Shown: positions 11,592-24,553, counted from the stretch's first letter. The stretch is DNA of 64,000 nucleotides from Phytophthora colocasiae (GCA_018806915.1 JAGKQI010000081.1:62001-126000), one strand, 5' to 3'. Numbers and translations are program-made. The notes: generated from the sequence alone by a model not told the origin.

Positions 11592-12932
11592 TTACGCCGA
11601 TGATGTCGAATGGGAAGGCTCACTCGTGGTGAAGGTGGAGTTTACCTCTGAGATTTCCATGGCGTGGATATCGGCAGTGAAAGTGTCAGGACTGGATTTC
11701 TCCTCGATGGATTTGTCCATCGTGATAATGTCTTCATCCTTGGTCGGGAGTTCCTCGTTGATCTGTGGGCTGGGCTCGTCCTGACTGGTAACGTTGAATT
11801 TGGTCTCATCGCTCTTGTCTTCGATGGTGTTAACTTTGTTGCCATGAGCTGCGACAGCTTTCTTGACAATAGTCTTCTTGGATCGACCTTGTCTCGACTT
11901 GCTCTTGCTGGAGCTTCCTCGTGGGCTGCACAAAGTCAAGAGATCATATGCTGCCTGCAGCGACTCACCGTCAAGCCTCACAGGTTCACCGTCCGAGTCC
12001 GAGTTAAAAGACGGCGACGCTGGGTCACTGTTGCTATTGCCACCTCTGCCCCAATTGCGTTTGAACTTCGACAGGTTTAAATAAATGATAGGAAACACCT
12101 TTTGTTTCTTGTACTTGGGCGTTGATGGCGTGCGTCCTCTAGCTGGGCTAGACGGAGACAGTATCGATTCATCTTCACCACCAGATCCGTGCCGTTTGCT
12201 CAAAGTACGGGTGCTTGAAAGTGTCAAGTACGATGGCTTTCTCATACGTGCTTCAGTCCACATGGCCTTGGTCACCTTCTCCAGCTCTGTAATCCGATAT
12301 GTAGCTTCCTCCGAGTCCCACAGACTTTTCTTGCGAAGCTTAAACTTCTTCTGGCCATAATTCCTGGGCACTGGTTTACCGTCGATTGTCCCAGCACAAA
12401 GCTTCTTGGACACGCGCATGGGGTCACATTGCAGCTGAACAGCCAAGTAGCCACGGAGTCGAATACCTGTGTAAATAGGCAAGTAGCCATCTTCGAACGT
12501 CTCAATTAAGAGGCGAGCCAACCGCTCTTCAGTGCTGGTCCACTGTCCTTTGCGAAGAAAGTCATTACTACCAGCTTTACGCGTCGTAGGAGTGGGAGAT
12601 AGGAACGACGTGAGCTCGTCATCCCTATTCAGCCTCTTCCTTTTCCCTTTGGAGATCATTGGAGCTTGAGTTTCATTTTCGTCTCTGTATCCTTCATTAT
12701 TGAGGCTTGTAGGGCTCTCTACAGCCTCCAAAGGGTATGAGGATGTAGCGGAGACGCTCGCGCATTCAGTAACATTGATAGAAGGAGCTGGAAGGATCGT
12801 GACGGTTGAGTTTTGCTTGGGTTTAGATACTGGCGAAGGTTCACTCATTGGTTCTTGCTGTTTGTCCTCCTCCAAGCTACAGAGAGACGACGCCGACAAG
12901 TACAGTGAGTTAAGAGCTGAAGCTGCGTCCAT
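11592..12932 (-). CDS. Conserved basic protein of unknown function
   Basis: A 446-residue single-exon protein that I cannot name. Residues ~130-185 form the only well-structured block, with WTSTEERLARLLIETFEDGY, then GIRLRGYLAVQLQCDPMRVSKK and a Lys-rich NYGQKKFKLRKK. I have the impression that this block recurs in oomycete proteins of unknown role, where it looks like a small DNA- or protein-binding module. The N-terminal ~120 residues and the C-terminal half are low-complexity (Ser, Pro, Thr, Glu), with basic patches such as GKRKRLNRDDE that could be nuclear localisation signals. No signal peptide or membrane segment. The ATG at 12932 is followed by an uninterrupted frame, so I take the gene as real. 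A nuclear role is a guess. Confidence 0.7.
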   Translation of the reverse strand: MDAASALNSLYLSASSLCSLEEDKQQEPMSEPSPVSKPKQNSTVTILPAPSINVTECASVSATSSYPLEAVESPTSLNNEGYRDENETQAPMISKGKRKRLNRDDELTSFLSPTPTTRKAGSNDFLRKGQWTSTEERLARLLIETFEDGYLPIYTGIRLRGYLAVQLQCDPMRVSKKLCAGTIDGKPVPRNYGQKKFKLRKKSLWDSEEATYRITELEKVTKAMWTEARMRKPSYLTLSSTRTLSKRHGSGGEDESILSPSSPARGRTPSTPKYKKQKVFPIIYLNLSKFKRNWGRGGNSNSDPASPSFNSDSDGEPVRLDGESLQAAYDLLTLCSPRGSSSKSKSRQGRSKKTIVKKAVAAHGNKVNTIEDKSDETKFNVTSQDEPSPQINEELPTKDEDIITMDKSIEEKSSPDTFTADIHAMEISEVNSTFTTSEPSHSTSSA

Positions 12933-13454
12933 AGTAGAGAGAGGAAGGCTGTAGAGCGCTGGGGGTCACGCGCCAGGAGCGGCGAAGAGCTTTAAGCGCC
13001 AGACGTCGAGAGGGGGAATGATAAGTGGAACTTCGAAGTCCCGATGAACCTCTGTTGAAATGTTCAACCTGCGATATCACATAAAGATATGCTGACGATC
13101 TGATGTGGTTTGATTGATGTCGATCTTGTGGAAATTAATTTTCTGTAGCAATATATAAAATGGTTGAGATATTGTCGTGACACAGCAACTTCCGCACCAT
13201 CACTCTTGCTTTCAACTTCATCGTCTTCTATTTAAGACTCCAATATCGAAATGATTACGACATATTGTTTGTTATAAAGGTTTATCAATATAGAAATGAT
13301 CCAATCCGTCGTTTTGGAGAATCCTTTTATTTAATATACATGACTAATCAGAATCCCTTAACTTCATCGTACCGAGCCTTCGGTACTAAGTACCAGCTCA
13401 CCATTCAAAATTGTACCAAAACTCCATATACAAATCTGCTGAGGCCACTACATA
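12933..13454. other. Divergent intergenic region
   Basis: Shared upstream region of two divergently transcribed genes, about 520 bp and AT-rich around 13080-13330. No specific regulatory site was recognised. Confidence 0.5.
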
Positions 13455-15287
13455 ATGACGGACAAGACACTCGGCGCAACGAGTTCTCCCACTTCAACGG
13501 CGTCTTTTGCTGCCCCCGCCATACGTGAGTCATCTCCGCAAGCGTCTTCTGAAGCTATAGACATCGTTGCAGCTCCACTCGCTTCTTCAGTTCAACAGCA
13601 GACGCCAAAGTCTGCGAGTGGCTCCCGTAAACGAGTCTTCACCTTCCAGAAACGATGGTTGCATTCGCTACCTATTGTTGAACGCTCGCTACCCGAGACG
13701 GAGATGGATGGCAGAGTCCTTAAGGCAGTTCGTACCGCTGGAGGAGCTTCAGCTGCCGCTGCGGTGGCGGCTGCAGCAGCTACAGGTGCTGACAAGCAGA
13801 AGGACGTGATCGTGTGCTTGCTGTGCGACGATCCGGCGTCCAAGCGGGAGCTCACCAAGGTCTGGAGCCGTCTTAACTGTCGACGTGGTCGTATTGAGAA
13901 CCATTTGCTAAGTAAACATCCGGAGTTCATGAGGCTGCTCAAGCATAAGCGTGAAGCCGAAGGAGACTTAGCAGTGCAGATCTTCCTCGAGAATTTGCGT
14001 GAAGGCCGCTGTAACGCACGTACAGAGATTAATAATGGACTGTACAGCCAGTTAACGATTGGTGCTGCTGCACGGACAAGTCCTGTTGCTGGTGCGGACC
14101 ATGAGCTTCAGAAACGCGCGTTAGGAGATTATGTGAATGATCGCGACGACTTGGAAGGCAACCGGAAGCGTATAAAGCTGTCGGGGTCGCCTGTGGGGAA
14201 AGATGCTACTGCGATGGCTGCTTCTGCGTACTCTGCTGGTGCAGCTGGAGTGGATGGATTGGCGTCCAGTGTGCTGTATCAAGATGCTGCTATGTCTGCG
14301 CAGTGGCAGACAGTGTTTTTCAACAAACTGGTGCGTGCTGACTGACCTGGATATGCTATGCTGTGTCTGAACCGAGCTTTAATATTCGTGTTGCTTCGTG
14401 TGTTAGGTGGTCATCACTGGTGGAGACAACAAGGCGATTGCGTCAGTAGCGACGCAGCTTTGGCTCTTAGGAGCAAACGTGCTGCTTACTTTCAGGTAAG
14501 TGTTGCCTCTCTTCTGATATGGGCTTCTGCTAATCCAAACCTGTTGGTGCAGCAATATATCGGCCTTGGATGACTTCAATACGAAGCACATTGGCCGGTT
14601 CCCAGACCCGTCCGAAAGCGAGGAAAGCCCTCGTGGGATCATGCTAACTGTTGTAGCATCCTTCCGGACGCAAAAAGATATTGCCGAGTGGTGCGGCTCG
14701 ATTGCCACGAAATATCAACGTGTGGATTTCCTGATTAATTATGGTGGCTCTGAAGTGGTGGAGGCGTTGAAATCTGAAGACAATCAGTCTGATGAAACTA
14801 GTGGTGACACCGACAAGAGCGACACCATCTCCTCTAGCGGGTACGTGTATCTTGATACTTTTGCCGTGCCGTGTGAGAGTACTTACTGTGTATGTGTTAT
14901 CCTTGCAGGGGGCTCATCGAAGCTCTTAGCGAATCGATGTCAACGAGCTGTTTCTCTGATCCCGCTACAAGTGAAGACGGCTGGCTAACACCTAGCAGCG
15001 GAACTATTGTAAATATTGCCTCCACTGGGGACGATGCAGTCATGGAATCGCTGGCGAAGTCTTTAGCTGGGAAGCTTCAGCCGCGCAACATACAGGTGAA
15101 CTTCGTGCTACTACCGCCCAGTGACGTTGCCGACGTCGAGATCTCTGAAGATTCACTCGCGCACTCAATCCTGTTCCTGCTGTCACCATCGAGTCGGCTA
15201 CTGTCAGGTAGCGTTCTGCGGTTGCAAGCTGCAGACAGGAGAACGGAGGTGCCACCGTCCGATATCATCGCCACTCATGCACTTTAA
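13455..15287 (+). CDS. BED-like zinc finger fused to short-chain dehydrogenase-like domain
   Basis: Four exons (13455-14330, 14407-14495, 14553-14840, 14909-15287) splice in frame to about 543 residues. The donors are GTGCGT, GTAAGT and GTACGT. The N-terminal half has a C-x2-C (CLLCDD) and an H-x4-H (NHLLSKH) in BED-finger spacing, plus basic stretches (NRKRIKL). The second half reads as a Rossmann NAD(P)-binding fold: VVITGGDNKAIASVATQLW, then VDFLINYGGSE in place of the usual LVNNAG, and GTIVNIAS. The canonical catalytic Tyr-x3-Lys is missing: after NIASTG the protein goes almost directly to the helix before IQVNFVLL. It is therefore probably a non-catalytic nucleotide-binding module attached to a DNA-binding finger. 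A redox-sensing regulator (compare CtBP or NmrA logic) is an inference only. Confidence 0.72.
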
Positions 15288-15636
15288 GCCTGTGTAGTAC
15301 ATGTATATATCATCCATTTATTTCCTTGACGTCTTCGATCGCCAGCTCGTCTCCATGCACAGTGACCGAGTCACGTCACCACACGAGCTGTACCCATTAC
15401 ACAACTGTAGTTTACGTATCATTGGTGTGGCCCTGAGACATGAGCACTATTCTCGGTGGTGGAAACGGCCAAATAGACGATCGCTACGAATTGTGCTCAC
15501 CTTGCGCCACGTCTCCTGTTTTACGCAGACATTTCGACGAGGTATACTGCGCATCAACACGTTCCTGGCTTTGTTGTGAATCTGTACATGCTGGTTGCAC
15601 CGTTAAACTCGTTCTAGAACTCCCGTAATCGTCGAA
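15288..15636. other. Intergenic spacer
   Basis: About 350 bp between two genes on the same strand. No gene or repeat was recognised; it should hold the 3' end of the BED/SDR gene and the promoter of the kinase gene. Confidence 0.5.
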
Positions 15637-17472
15637 ATGATGAAGGCACTACCTTCGGTTGTAAGATGCTCGACGTCGCTCGTTCGCCAACATCCTGACA
15701 GCAATACCCGCCGCTATTTCATGGCAATTCCAGAACAATATCCACCTCAGCAACAAGCAGGCGCAGCTGTGACGCCTGGAGCCTCAGCGTTCGTGAACAA
15801 TTCAACGGCGTCTCGAAAGCCTCTAGGTGTCAACTATGGCAGTATCCGCAAGAGCTGGAGAGGATACATGGACAAACTGGCGTCATTTCCCAAGCTACAG
15901 CAAGTAGCTCTCGAAGCTGCGAGCTTCTTTACTAAACCGGAGGAACTGGAGTTCAATCTGCCCAGGAATTTTCACGACAAGTACAAACTCGGAGACAAGC
16001 TGGGGGAGGGAGCATTCGGAGAAGTGTATTGCGCTTTACCATCTCGACAGGAGAGGCGAGGAAGTGAATTGCAATTGGATCTGGCTGTAAAAATTGTGCC
16101 CAAGTCTCGTGTCGTGAGCCGTAAGGACTATGCAGCTCTGAAGCAAGAAGGTCGGATGATGGTGCTACTAGGTGGAACACTGAACGTTGTGCACTTTTTC
16201 GGAGCGTACGAAGATGATGCAAATGTATACCTGGTGATGGAGAGATGTGTGGGTGGAGACGCATCGTCCAGATTGTCAGGTGAAAAGGAGCTTGATCTGA
16301 CAGCTAACCCGAAGCAGGAGGAACGAGCCAAGATGTACATGCGAGATATCCTGCACGTGGTGTGGCAGTGTCATTTGTTGCGCATTCTGCACAGAGATCT
16401 GAAGCTCGAGAACTTCTTGTTTGCAGATACCAAGGATGACAGTCCGCTAAAGCTGACAGACTTCGGCGGAGCAGCATTCCTGGATGAAGGCGAGTTCCTG
16501 CACGATGTTCACGGCACGCCATTGTACACTGCACCTGAGGTACTTAAACACAAGTACGCCTTCCCGTCGGACCTCTGGAGTTGCGGGGTCATTTTGTATC
16601 GTCTGTTGAGTGGACGCTTTCCATTTGAGTCGGGACCGTTGCTTGATGAGCGCATTCAACATGAGGAAATCGATCTGGAGAGCCCACCATGGACTGGAAT
16701 CTCGGACGAAGCCAAGGACTTTGTGTGTCAGCTATTGGAGCGCGACGTAACCAAACGCCTCACAGCTGAGCAAGCTCTGAAACACCCATGGCTTGCACCT
16801 ACCGCTCCATTATCCCCTGGAGCGTTGACTACAGCTTCGGCTGCTGCTAAGGAGTCTACGAAGGGTATTGCAGGACCAGTGCTTAGTGGAACCCTGGTGC
16901 AACGATTGCAGCTCTACCGTTCACTCAACAGCTTGCAACATGCCGTCCTGAATGAAGTTGCTCGGTTACTGCCTCTTGCGTTAAAGCAAGACGCATTGGT
17001 ACTTTTCAGTGAAGTTTCTCGTGATGGCAGCGAAAGTGTTGGCCTCGAAGAGTTTGCGGCGTACGTGGCAGCCGGTGGCTACCGTCTAACGAAAGGTGAG
17101 GCGAAAGGATTCTTGCGTAACTTGGACTTGGATGGCGACGGGTTGCTGTCTCGGGCTGAGTTTTGCGCTGCTTTGCTGGACTGGCCGCAACTGCAGAGCC
17201 AGCACCACGACGACTTCGCCGCGTGCGCGAACCAGGTTTTTGACATGGTGGATCAGGACCAGGATGGTCTCCTGACGCTCGAAGACGTAGCCGAGCTCAC
17301 TCCGTTCCTGGAAAGCGGGAAACACTCCCATTCCTTCCGGAACGACTTGGACCGCTACTTTCAGTACACCGATCGCTCCGGTAGAGGTCGTATCAATAAG
17401 GAAGACTTCAAGCACATGCTGCGTATTCCTGCCGGGGCGTATGCGCATTTCCCCAGACGACTTAAATTTTGA
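15637..17472 (+). CDS. Calcium-dependent protein kinase with EF hands
   Basis: A single-exon 611-residue protein. The kinase domain spans about residues 115-385, with a glycine loop (GEGAFGEVY), catalytic lysine in LAVKIVPK, HRDLKLENFL, DFGGAAF and GTPLYTAPEVL. After a linker, the C-terminal ~150 residues contain EF-hand loops. Two look competent (DLDGDGLLSRAEF and DQDQDGLLTLEDV) and two are degenerate (SRDGSESVGLEEF and TDRSGRGRINKEDF). This is the CDPK arrangement, a Ser/Thr kinase activated by calcium. The N-terminus (MMKALPSVVRCSTSLVRQ...RRYF) is basic and could be a mitochondrial presequence; alternatively translation starts at the later Met of RRYFMAIPEQ (near residue 29). There is no N-myristoylation glycine. 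Substrates are unknown. Confidence 0.92.
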   Translation: MMKALPSVVRCSTSLVRQHPDSNTRRYFMAIPEQYPPQQQAGAAVTPGASAFVNNSTASRKPLGVNYGSIRKSWRGYMDKLASFPKLQQVALEAASFFTKPEELEFNLPRNFHDKYKLGDKLGEGAFGEVYCALPSRQERRGSELQLDLAVKIVPKSRVVSRKDYAALKQEGRMMVLLGGTLNVVHFFGAYEDDANVYLVMERCVGGDASSRLSGEKELDLTANPKQEERAKMYMRDILHVVWQCHLLRILHRDLKLENFLFADTKDDSPLKLTDFGGAAFLDEGEFLHDVHGTPLYTAPEVLKHKYAFPSDLWSCGVILYRLLSGRFPFESGPLLDERIQHEEIDLESPPWTGISDEAKDFVCQLLERDVTKRLTAEQALKHPWLAPTAPLSPGALTTASAAAKESTKGIAGPVLSGTLVQRLQLYRSLNSLQHAVLNEVARLLPLALKQDALVLFSEVSRDGSESVGLEEFAAYVAAGGYRLTKGEAKGFLRNLDLDGDGLLSRAEFCAALLDWPQLQSQHHDDFAACANQVFDMVDQDQDGLLTLEDVAELTPFLESGKHSHSFRNDLDRYFQYTDRSGRGRINKEDFKHMLRIPAGAYAHFPRRLKF

Positions 17473-17684
17473 GCCGTCCCAGTATTTAGATAGAAGCTTT
17501 CTCTGTTAGGCACATGGACTGTATTTTTTTCTCTCTTAGCAGCAATGTGCTGGTTATAAATACATAACATTTTCTTGTTTCGTAGAGCAGCGGAGCTTCC
17601 ATTTGGCTCACTTTTCTGCTCTGTTTTTCTCCATCTCTATGAGAACTTTGAGGCGGTTGAAGAAGAAGAAACGGCTGGTAAAGT

Positions 17685-18452
17685 CTAGACGACGATGCTC
17701 TTGCCAGCAGCCATGTGCAAGCCAGCCTGCCGCACCGGGCGGTTCAGCAGCTGGTTGACGCGATCTAGAGCCACTTGAAGCTTGGACACTTTGCGCTTCT
17801 TGGATCTGTTGCTCTCGGACGGCGTGCTGTAGAATGCCGGGGCTGAGTTCGTGGACTTGTCACTATCACTCTCGTCCCCATTGTCCTCCTTGAGGTTGTT
17901 CATGTCCATACTCATTGTACGTCGCAAGCTGGCGGTGGACAGCGTCGTGGACGCCAGAGATCGGTCTGCAGAGGACGAGGCGGGCGACAGCTTCCTCTCG
18001 GCCGTAAGCTCTTCGATGTCAATGCCACTGTCCACGTTGCCAATGACCACGTCGTCTGCGTTCACGAACACAAGACTCACGGGCTTGGGAGCCATGAGCA
18101 TGACCTTCTTGACGTCCTGTAGTGTAAGTCGGTTGACTGGGAAGCCGCCCACAAGCTTGAGCTCGCTGCCGACCTTGAGTGTCGTCGCTACCTGTGTCTC
18201 GCGCGTCACAGTGCTCACGAGGATGGCACCTGTGCGCTTGCGCTTGAGTGTGAATCCTGGCGCTGTACGGCCGCCCCACATGATCTCGACAGTGCGTGGG
18301 GCCGATGCTAACGGCAATGAATCCTCTAAGGAAGATGTGGACGAGGAAGAGCATGAAGACTCGGAGCTCTGCAGCGTTCGGCGGTTGCGGCTGCGACTGG
18401 TTTTAGTAGCTCTGGGAGGTTCGACAGGTGAAGATGTCTCGAGCTCCTCCAT
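17685..18452 (-). CDS. PDZ-like domain protein
   Basis: A 255-residue single-exon protein in tail-to-tail arrangement with the kinase gene. Residues ~55-130 resemble a PDZ fold: a GGRTAPGFTLKRKRTG carboxylate-loop-like stretch, then ILVSTVTRETQ, VGSELKLVGGFPVNRLT and LQDVKKVMLMAPKPVSLVFV. PDZ domains bind C-terminal peptides of partners. The flanks are Ser-rich and basic (TSRSRNRRTLQSSESSC, SKKRKVSKLQVALDRV), and the C-terminus may form a short helix. No signal peptide. A longer-than-expected frame on the opposite strand (17851-18474) is an antisense shadow. The PDZ call rests on pattern only. Confidence 0.7.
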   Translation of the reverse strand: MEELETSSPVEPPRATKTSRSRNRRTLQSSESSCSSSSTSSLEDSLPLASAPRTVEIMWGGRTAPGFTLKRKRTGAILVSTVTRETQVATTLKVGSELKLVGGFPVNRLTLQDVKKVMLMAPKPVSLVFVNADDVVIGNVDSGIDIEELTAERKLSPASSSADRSLASTTLSTASLRRTMSMDMNNLKEDNGDESDSDKSTNSAPAFYSTPSESNRSKKRKVSKLQVALDRVNQLLNRPVRQAGLHMAAGKSIVV

Positions 18453-18810
18453 GGAATGCGTTGCGGTCGCTTAAGACTCATATCTGTTGGTTGGTGTTTG
18501 CTAAAATGTCGCTGGAGGTTGGTTACTGTAGCCACTTGGAAAGGAACTCACAACGACGGCGATAAAGGAATACTGGTGGCAAGAGGGAACTTGGTGGCGA
18601 CCCGTGCCTTGGGAAAAGCAGGCGAGCGCACGACGATGCAGACGAGCAGCTCCTGGCTCTTCTCTGCGAGTCAGACCACACGAATCGAGCCTGGACGAGA
18701 CAGACCTGTCATATTCAATAGTACTGTGGTATCACTTAGATTATTCGATGACTTCTGAACTGTTGCTTACATACCGAATACTACCTGCTAGAATTGAACC
18801 CTAACCTAGT

Positions 18811-19239
18811 TTACTGATTAGATGGAACGTCCTGCGGTGCCTGAAACGGCCGTTTGAAAGCCATCGATATTCTATCCATTTGACCTCGAACAACTACTTC
18901 ACCTCGCTGGCGTGCTTTACCCGTAGCGAAGAGATAGATGGCAGGGCTACATATGCATGGCTTGCTCAAGAGGGCTGCAGCTTGCAAGGTCGGCGGCACA
19001 GCGAGTAGATTCCCGCATTTTTCGCAAGTTTTTTTCTTTGATTTGCGAGCTTCAATCGGCGGTGTATTGCACTTGCGACTTGCGACGCAGGCTGTGGTGA
19101 GCTCCGACTCGGAGTCCGAGCTCGGCTGGGCTGGGCTGGCACGCGGGCCAAGATGTGTCCGCCGCATGCCATGCGGCAATGCAGCGACTGCTACCAACCG
19201 TGAGCGTGTGCAGGTAACACCTGGCTCAACATGCACCAT
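18811..19239 (-). CDS. Doubtful small protein with CxxC motif
   Basis: From the ATG at 19239 the frame gives 142 residues. There is an acidic Ser run (SSDSESE), a basic stretch (EARKSKKK), a CEKCG that could be half of a zinc ribbon, a CIC, and a hydrophobic patch (SPAIYLFATG). I do not recognise it. The frame continues upstream without an ATG, so an upstream exon is possible. The opposite strand is also open over much of this stretch, which lowers confidence. It may be an old gene fragment. Confidence 0.25.
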   Translation of the reverse strand: MVHVEPGVTCTRSRLVAVAALPHGMRRTHLGPRASPAQPSSDSESELTTACVASRKCNTPPIEARKSKKKTCEKCGNLLAVPPTLQAAALLSKPCICSPAIYLFATGKARQRGEVVVRGQMDRISMAFKRPFQAPQDVPSNQ

Positions 19240-20079
19240 CACCAAACTCACTTCAAAGACTCTTGAATCAAGACGCCCGCACAGCAAAGCACTGCTTTAG
19301 CAGAAACACGCGAGTTGGAGATTTGCAAGGAACTCTTCCTTCCTTCGACTCGAGCGGGCGGGCAGTCTGCCTGTTTCGAACGCCAAAGTGACGGTCCACT
19401 TGCCGTTGGTGACTTCCTCTCGGTGCGCGGCCGCTCTTGATCGTTGCCTTGCTCGTAGAGTCAACGAAATGGTGCGGCATGACTCATGCTCCATGTTGAA
19501 TGATGTTCGAGGCACAGCGAATGCAGTTGAAGTCGCCAAAAAAGATCGCGAGATGCGGGAGAGTATGAAATTTCGCTGGTATGAAATTGCGCCAAGTACT
19601 GTTTCTTATTTTGAAAGGACCTGCATCTGGTTGGAACGTAGCGCTGCTTGATCGATTCTGGCGTTCGGGCGAGGAGCTCCACCCAAGAGGATATTGGTGC
19701 CAACTTCCACTTGCTACGAGTGCGGGCGTGATGCCGTGAACCCAGCAATCCTGCTCTTCTTGCGACGCCAGCCATGAGACGACTGCTGACAGCTGAGGAC
19801 AGGTGTCGGTAAGTAATGGATTTTTAACCAGCGACTGCAATGTGCATACGAAACAAGAAGCTGTGAGCTGCTGTAGGCTCTGAGAATGAGCTGCAAGGCG
19901 GCCATGAGAATTGCCACGCAAAACTTTTAAAAAAATCGTTCATTGAGAAAAAGTTTTTAACCTTGTGCGCGGTCCACATGTAGCGCCGTTTTCAATAAGC
20001 GATGCTAGTGGCCTCTCCCGTCGGACTCCTTCTCGAGCATCACCTCACGACGAGCCCAATATATGTGGCCTTGTGCGGA

Positions 20080-20817
20080 TTTCTGATAACAACGCTGATC
20101 GTATGAAGCCCCAGAAAAGCAGGTATGAAACCCCAGAAGTTCTACGCAAGATCGTATGAAGCACAGGTCGGGTGGAGCACCAACCAGCCTCGGCCTTCAT
20201 TCTTCAATTCGCTTCACCACCACCACCCCACCACTCCAACATCGCGACGACCATGACTTGGTCCTCCTTGTTGAACTGGTGGTTGCATTGGCGCAGCTCC
20301 TCCGGAAGTGCCTGAACGCTTACCAACGTTGCAGCTCTCCTTGGCGTACTGGATTCGGAGTTGGTTTTCCGCCCTCTGTGGAATGTCGAAGACAAAATCG
20401 ATGCATTCGGAGGGGTCTGGTGACGTCTTGAACGTATGATCAATGGGGACGGTGGCCAGTTCGACGCTAATGACGCCCTTCTGGATGTCCTTGAAGCCTT
20501 TGTCGGTTTTTCGTAGTGGCTTAATGGGGCCCGCGGTCAGGGCTTACCAGGAGCGAGGGGTCGAGTTGGCCCAGCGAATGCCATTAGGGTAGCAACGGAA
20601 GCAGCTGCACGAGAGCATGCGCCAATGCAACCAACAAGGAGGACCAAGTCATGGTCGTCGAGGTGGAGAGGTGGGGCTGTGGTGGTGAAGCGAATTGAGG
20701 AATGAAGGCCGAGGCTGGCTGGTGCTCCAACCGCATACGATCTTGCCACACGAAGTAGAACTGGGGACTCCATACGCATCTTCTGGGGCTTCATACGATC
20801 AGCGTTGTTATCAGAAA
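20080..20817. repeat. Fold-back (inverted-repeat) element
   Basis: The left arm (about 20080-20305) and right arm (about 20605-20817) are imperfect reverse complements separated by about 300 bp. The outermost 37 bases match in both arms, for example GATAACAACGCTGATCGTAT at the left and its complement near 20795-20813. The inner parts contain small indels. There is no coding capacity. The structure fits a MITE or fold-back transposon; no convincing target duplication was found. Confidence 0.65.
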
Positions 20818-21542
20818 TGAGAGTTGGCCATGCCTTTGAATTGTGTGATTCACATACGAGAATTGGCTATTGAGCTATGACCTCGAACAACTGCTTTGTT
20901 GCAGTAGAGTTTTGGAATTGAGTGTACTGTCGGTATTATTACATGAACATGTACTTGCTGCAGTCGAGCTTCACTTTCTTTGAATCCTGCAACGATCCGC
21001 CTTTACGAGCTTTGAACAACGCACGAGCACCATGTGCTACAGCGTGTATGTTCGCGGACGTACAAGCGAACTGCTGGTGATCGCCAAGACGTTGCAACCG
21101 TCGACAATAAAAAATGTACGCTCAAGCCACAGGTGTGAAGTTCTATCGTGTGCTGGTAGCAGTGCTGTAGCACACACGTACACATAAGTGCGTGGGAGTT
21201 CACCATGGCATTGAAATACAAGTCGGAGGAAGGCAACACAGAATGAATTGCCTTTGTGCTATCCTGCTTTGAGACAAACAAGTGCGTGCACAATGCACAT
21301 GCAAGCAACAACCGACAAAGCAAGCGCTTCCAAGCAAGCAAAGCTACCGACAACTAATTCCGGTGCATGAATATTTCGTACTTAAGGATCAATTTGCACC
21401 ACCCGACATATACGTAGGCTCTCCCATCTTACCGGTTCTTTACCGGTATTCCGGCACCCGTTTTCTTTACGGCAGTCTCGAAGCGCTTTTAACCCCGTTA
21501 CGAAGCTGCGCGCACCCGCCGTGTAGCTCCCTCTCCGAGTCT

Positions 21543-23618
<2,076 letters not shown>

Positions 23619-23718
23619 GTTTGTGAACTTGAGATACCTCTTTCCTCTGTTGGATGTTTGTAGGGATACGAAGAAAAGCTGAACGCGGAACAGATTAAAA
23701 CAAGGCAACCTTTATATC

Positions 23719-24534
23719 CTATTCCTCGCATTCTGACATACTTCGGAGCTCAATGTTCACTGCGAGCAGATCGAGTCGCGCACATTTGGCTTGACGGAAC
23801 AGACACTCGTTGCCGTATACTTGGCCGTTGGAAGCGCACACAGGGCTGTAAGTTTGTGTACATGAGGCTGGACACAGAGGCATCACGTTTGAGTCTTCGC
23901 AGGCGCCGCTACGGATCAGTGTTGGTGGGTTCTGGCTGCAGCGTTGTTCACGTGTAAGGTAACACAAGTTGCGCATGGTTCCAGCACTTGTGCACAGCGG
24001 ATCCAGGACATCCGAGCATGTTATGGTTGCCAAGCAAGCATCGTCACTACTAGAGGTCGGTGCTGGGGTTGGCACTGGATTGTACTCAGCGTTGAGAGCC
24101 TTCTCACCTTCGCATAATCCTCGAGAAGCTACCACAAGATCTTGCTTCCCAGTCATGCATCGAGCTTGCTTTAAAAAGCACGAGTTGGCGTACGACACTT
24201 GATTCGAACCGCAAACTGGGGAGCTCACGAGTTGGCAGTTCAATTTGCACGAAGAAGTGGCTGTGCTGGTACTTACAATTGAGGATTGGCGAGGTTCACA
24301 AACAGCTTCGGGCAAGCACAGCTCACTTGTGCATGGTGCGACACCTCGAAGGATACAGTTCATAGTCTCAGGACACCGACCAGGAGCGCAGATTGGAGCG
24401 CAGTACTCAACGTCGTTGTAGACAAAGCACTGCTCAAAGTCTCCACATCGTCGCGAACAGCTCGTTGGCAAAGTCACAGCATCAGCATGGCTCACTACGT
24501 GTAGCAAGATACACCCGAGCAGATAGCGCCTCAT
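23719..24534 (-). CDS. Secreted Kazal-type protease inhibitor, three domains
   Basis: A 271-residue single-exon protein with signal peptide MRRYLLGCILLHVVSHADA and about 30 cysteines. Residues ~20-85 are a Cys-rich region of non-Kazal spacing. Kazal-like units follow: CKLNCQLVSSPVCGSNQVSY (P1 probably Leu), an atypical middle unit CLATITCSDVLDPLCTSAG (P1 Asp), and CPASCTQTYSPVCASNGQVY (P1 Gln). Ser/Pro/Thr linkers separate them. Asp at P1 is common in oomycete EPI proteins, which block plant apoplastic subtilisin-like proteases. The role is inferred from that family. The gene starts only 19 bp after the stop codon of the upstream same-strand gene, so its promoter must lie inside that gene. 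Confidence 0.9.
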   Translation of the reverse strand: MRRYLLGCILLHVVSHADAVTLPTSCSRRCGDFEQCFVYNDVEYCAPICAPGRCPETMNCILRGVAPCTSELCLPEAVCEPRQSSIVSTSTATSSCKLNCQLVSSPVCGSNQVSYANSCFLKQARCMTGKQDLVVASRGLCEGEKALNAEYNPVPTPAPTSSSDDACLATITCSDVLDPLCTSAGTMRNLCYLTREQRCSQNPPTLIRSGACEDSNVMPLCPASCTQTYSPVCASNGQVYGNECLFRQAKCARLDLLAVNIELRSMSECEE

Positions 24535-24553
24535 GATGAACAGACGCGACTGC

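Larger units (their letters stand above)
18453..21542. other. Repeat-bearing intergenic region
   Basis: About 3.1 kb between the PDZ-like and AMPK-like genes. It contains one doubtful minus-strand frame (18811-19239) and an inverted-repeat element (20080-20817). The rest shows no supported gene. Confidence 0.5.

Noticed and set aside
17851..18474. 207-codon plus-strand open frame
   Set aside because: Antisense to the PDZ-like gene; Ser/Leu/Val-rich composition of a mirror frame with no domain.
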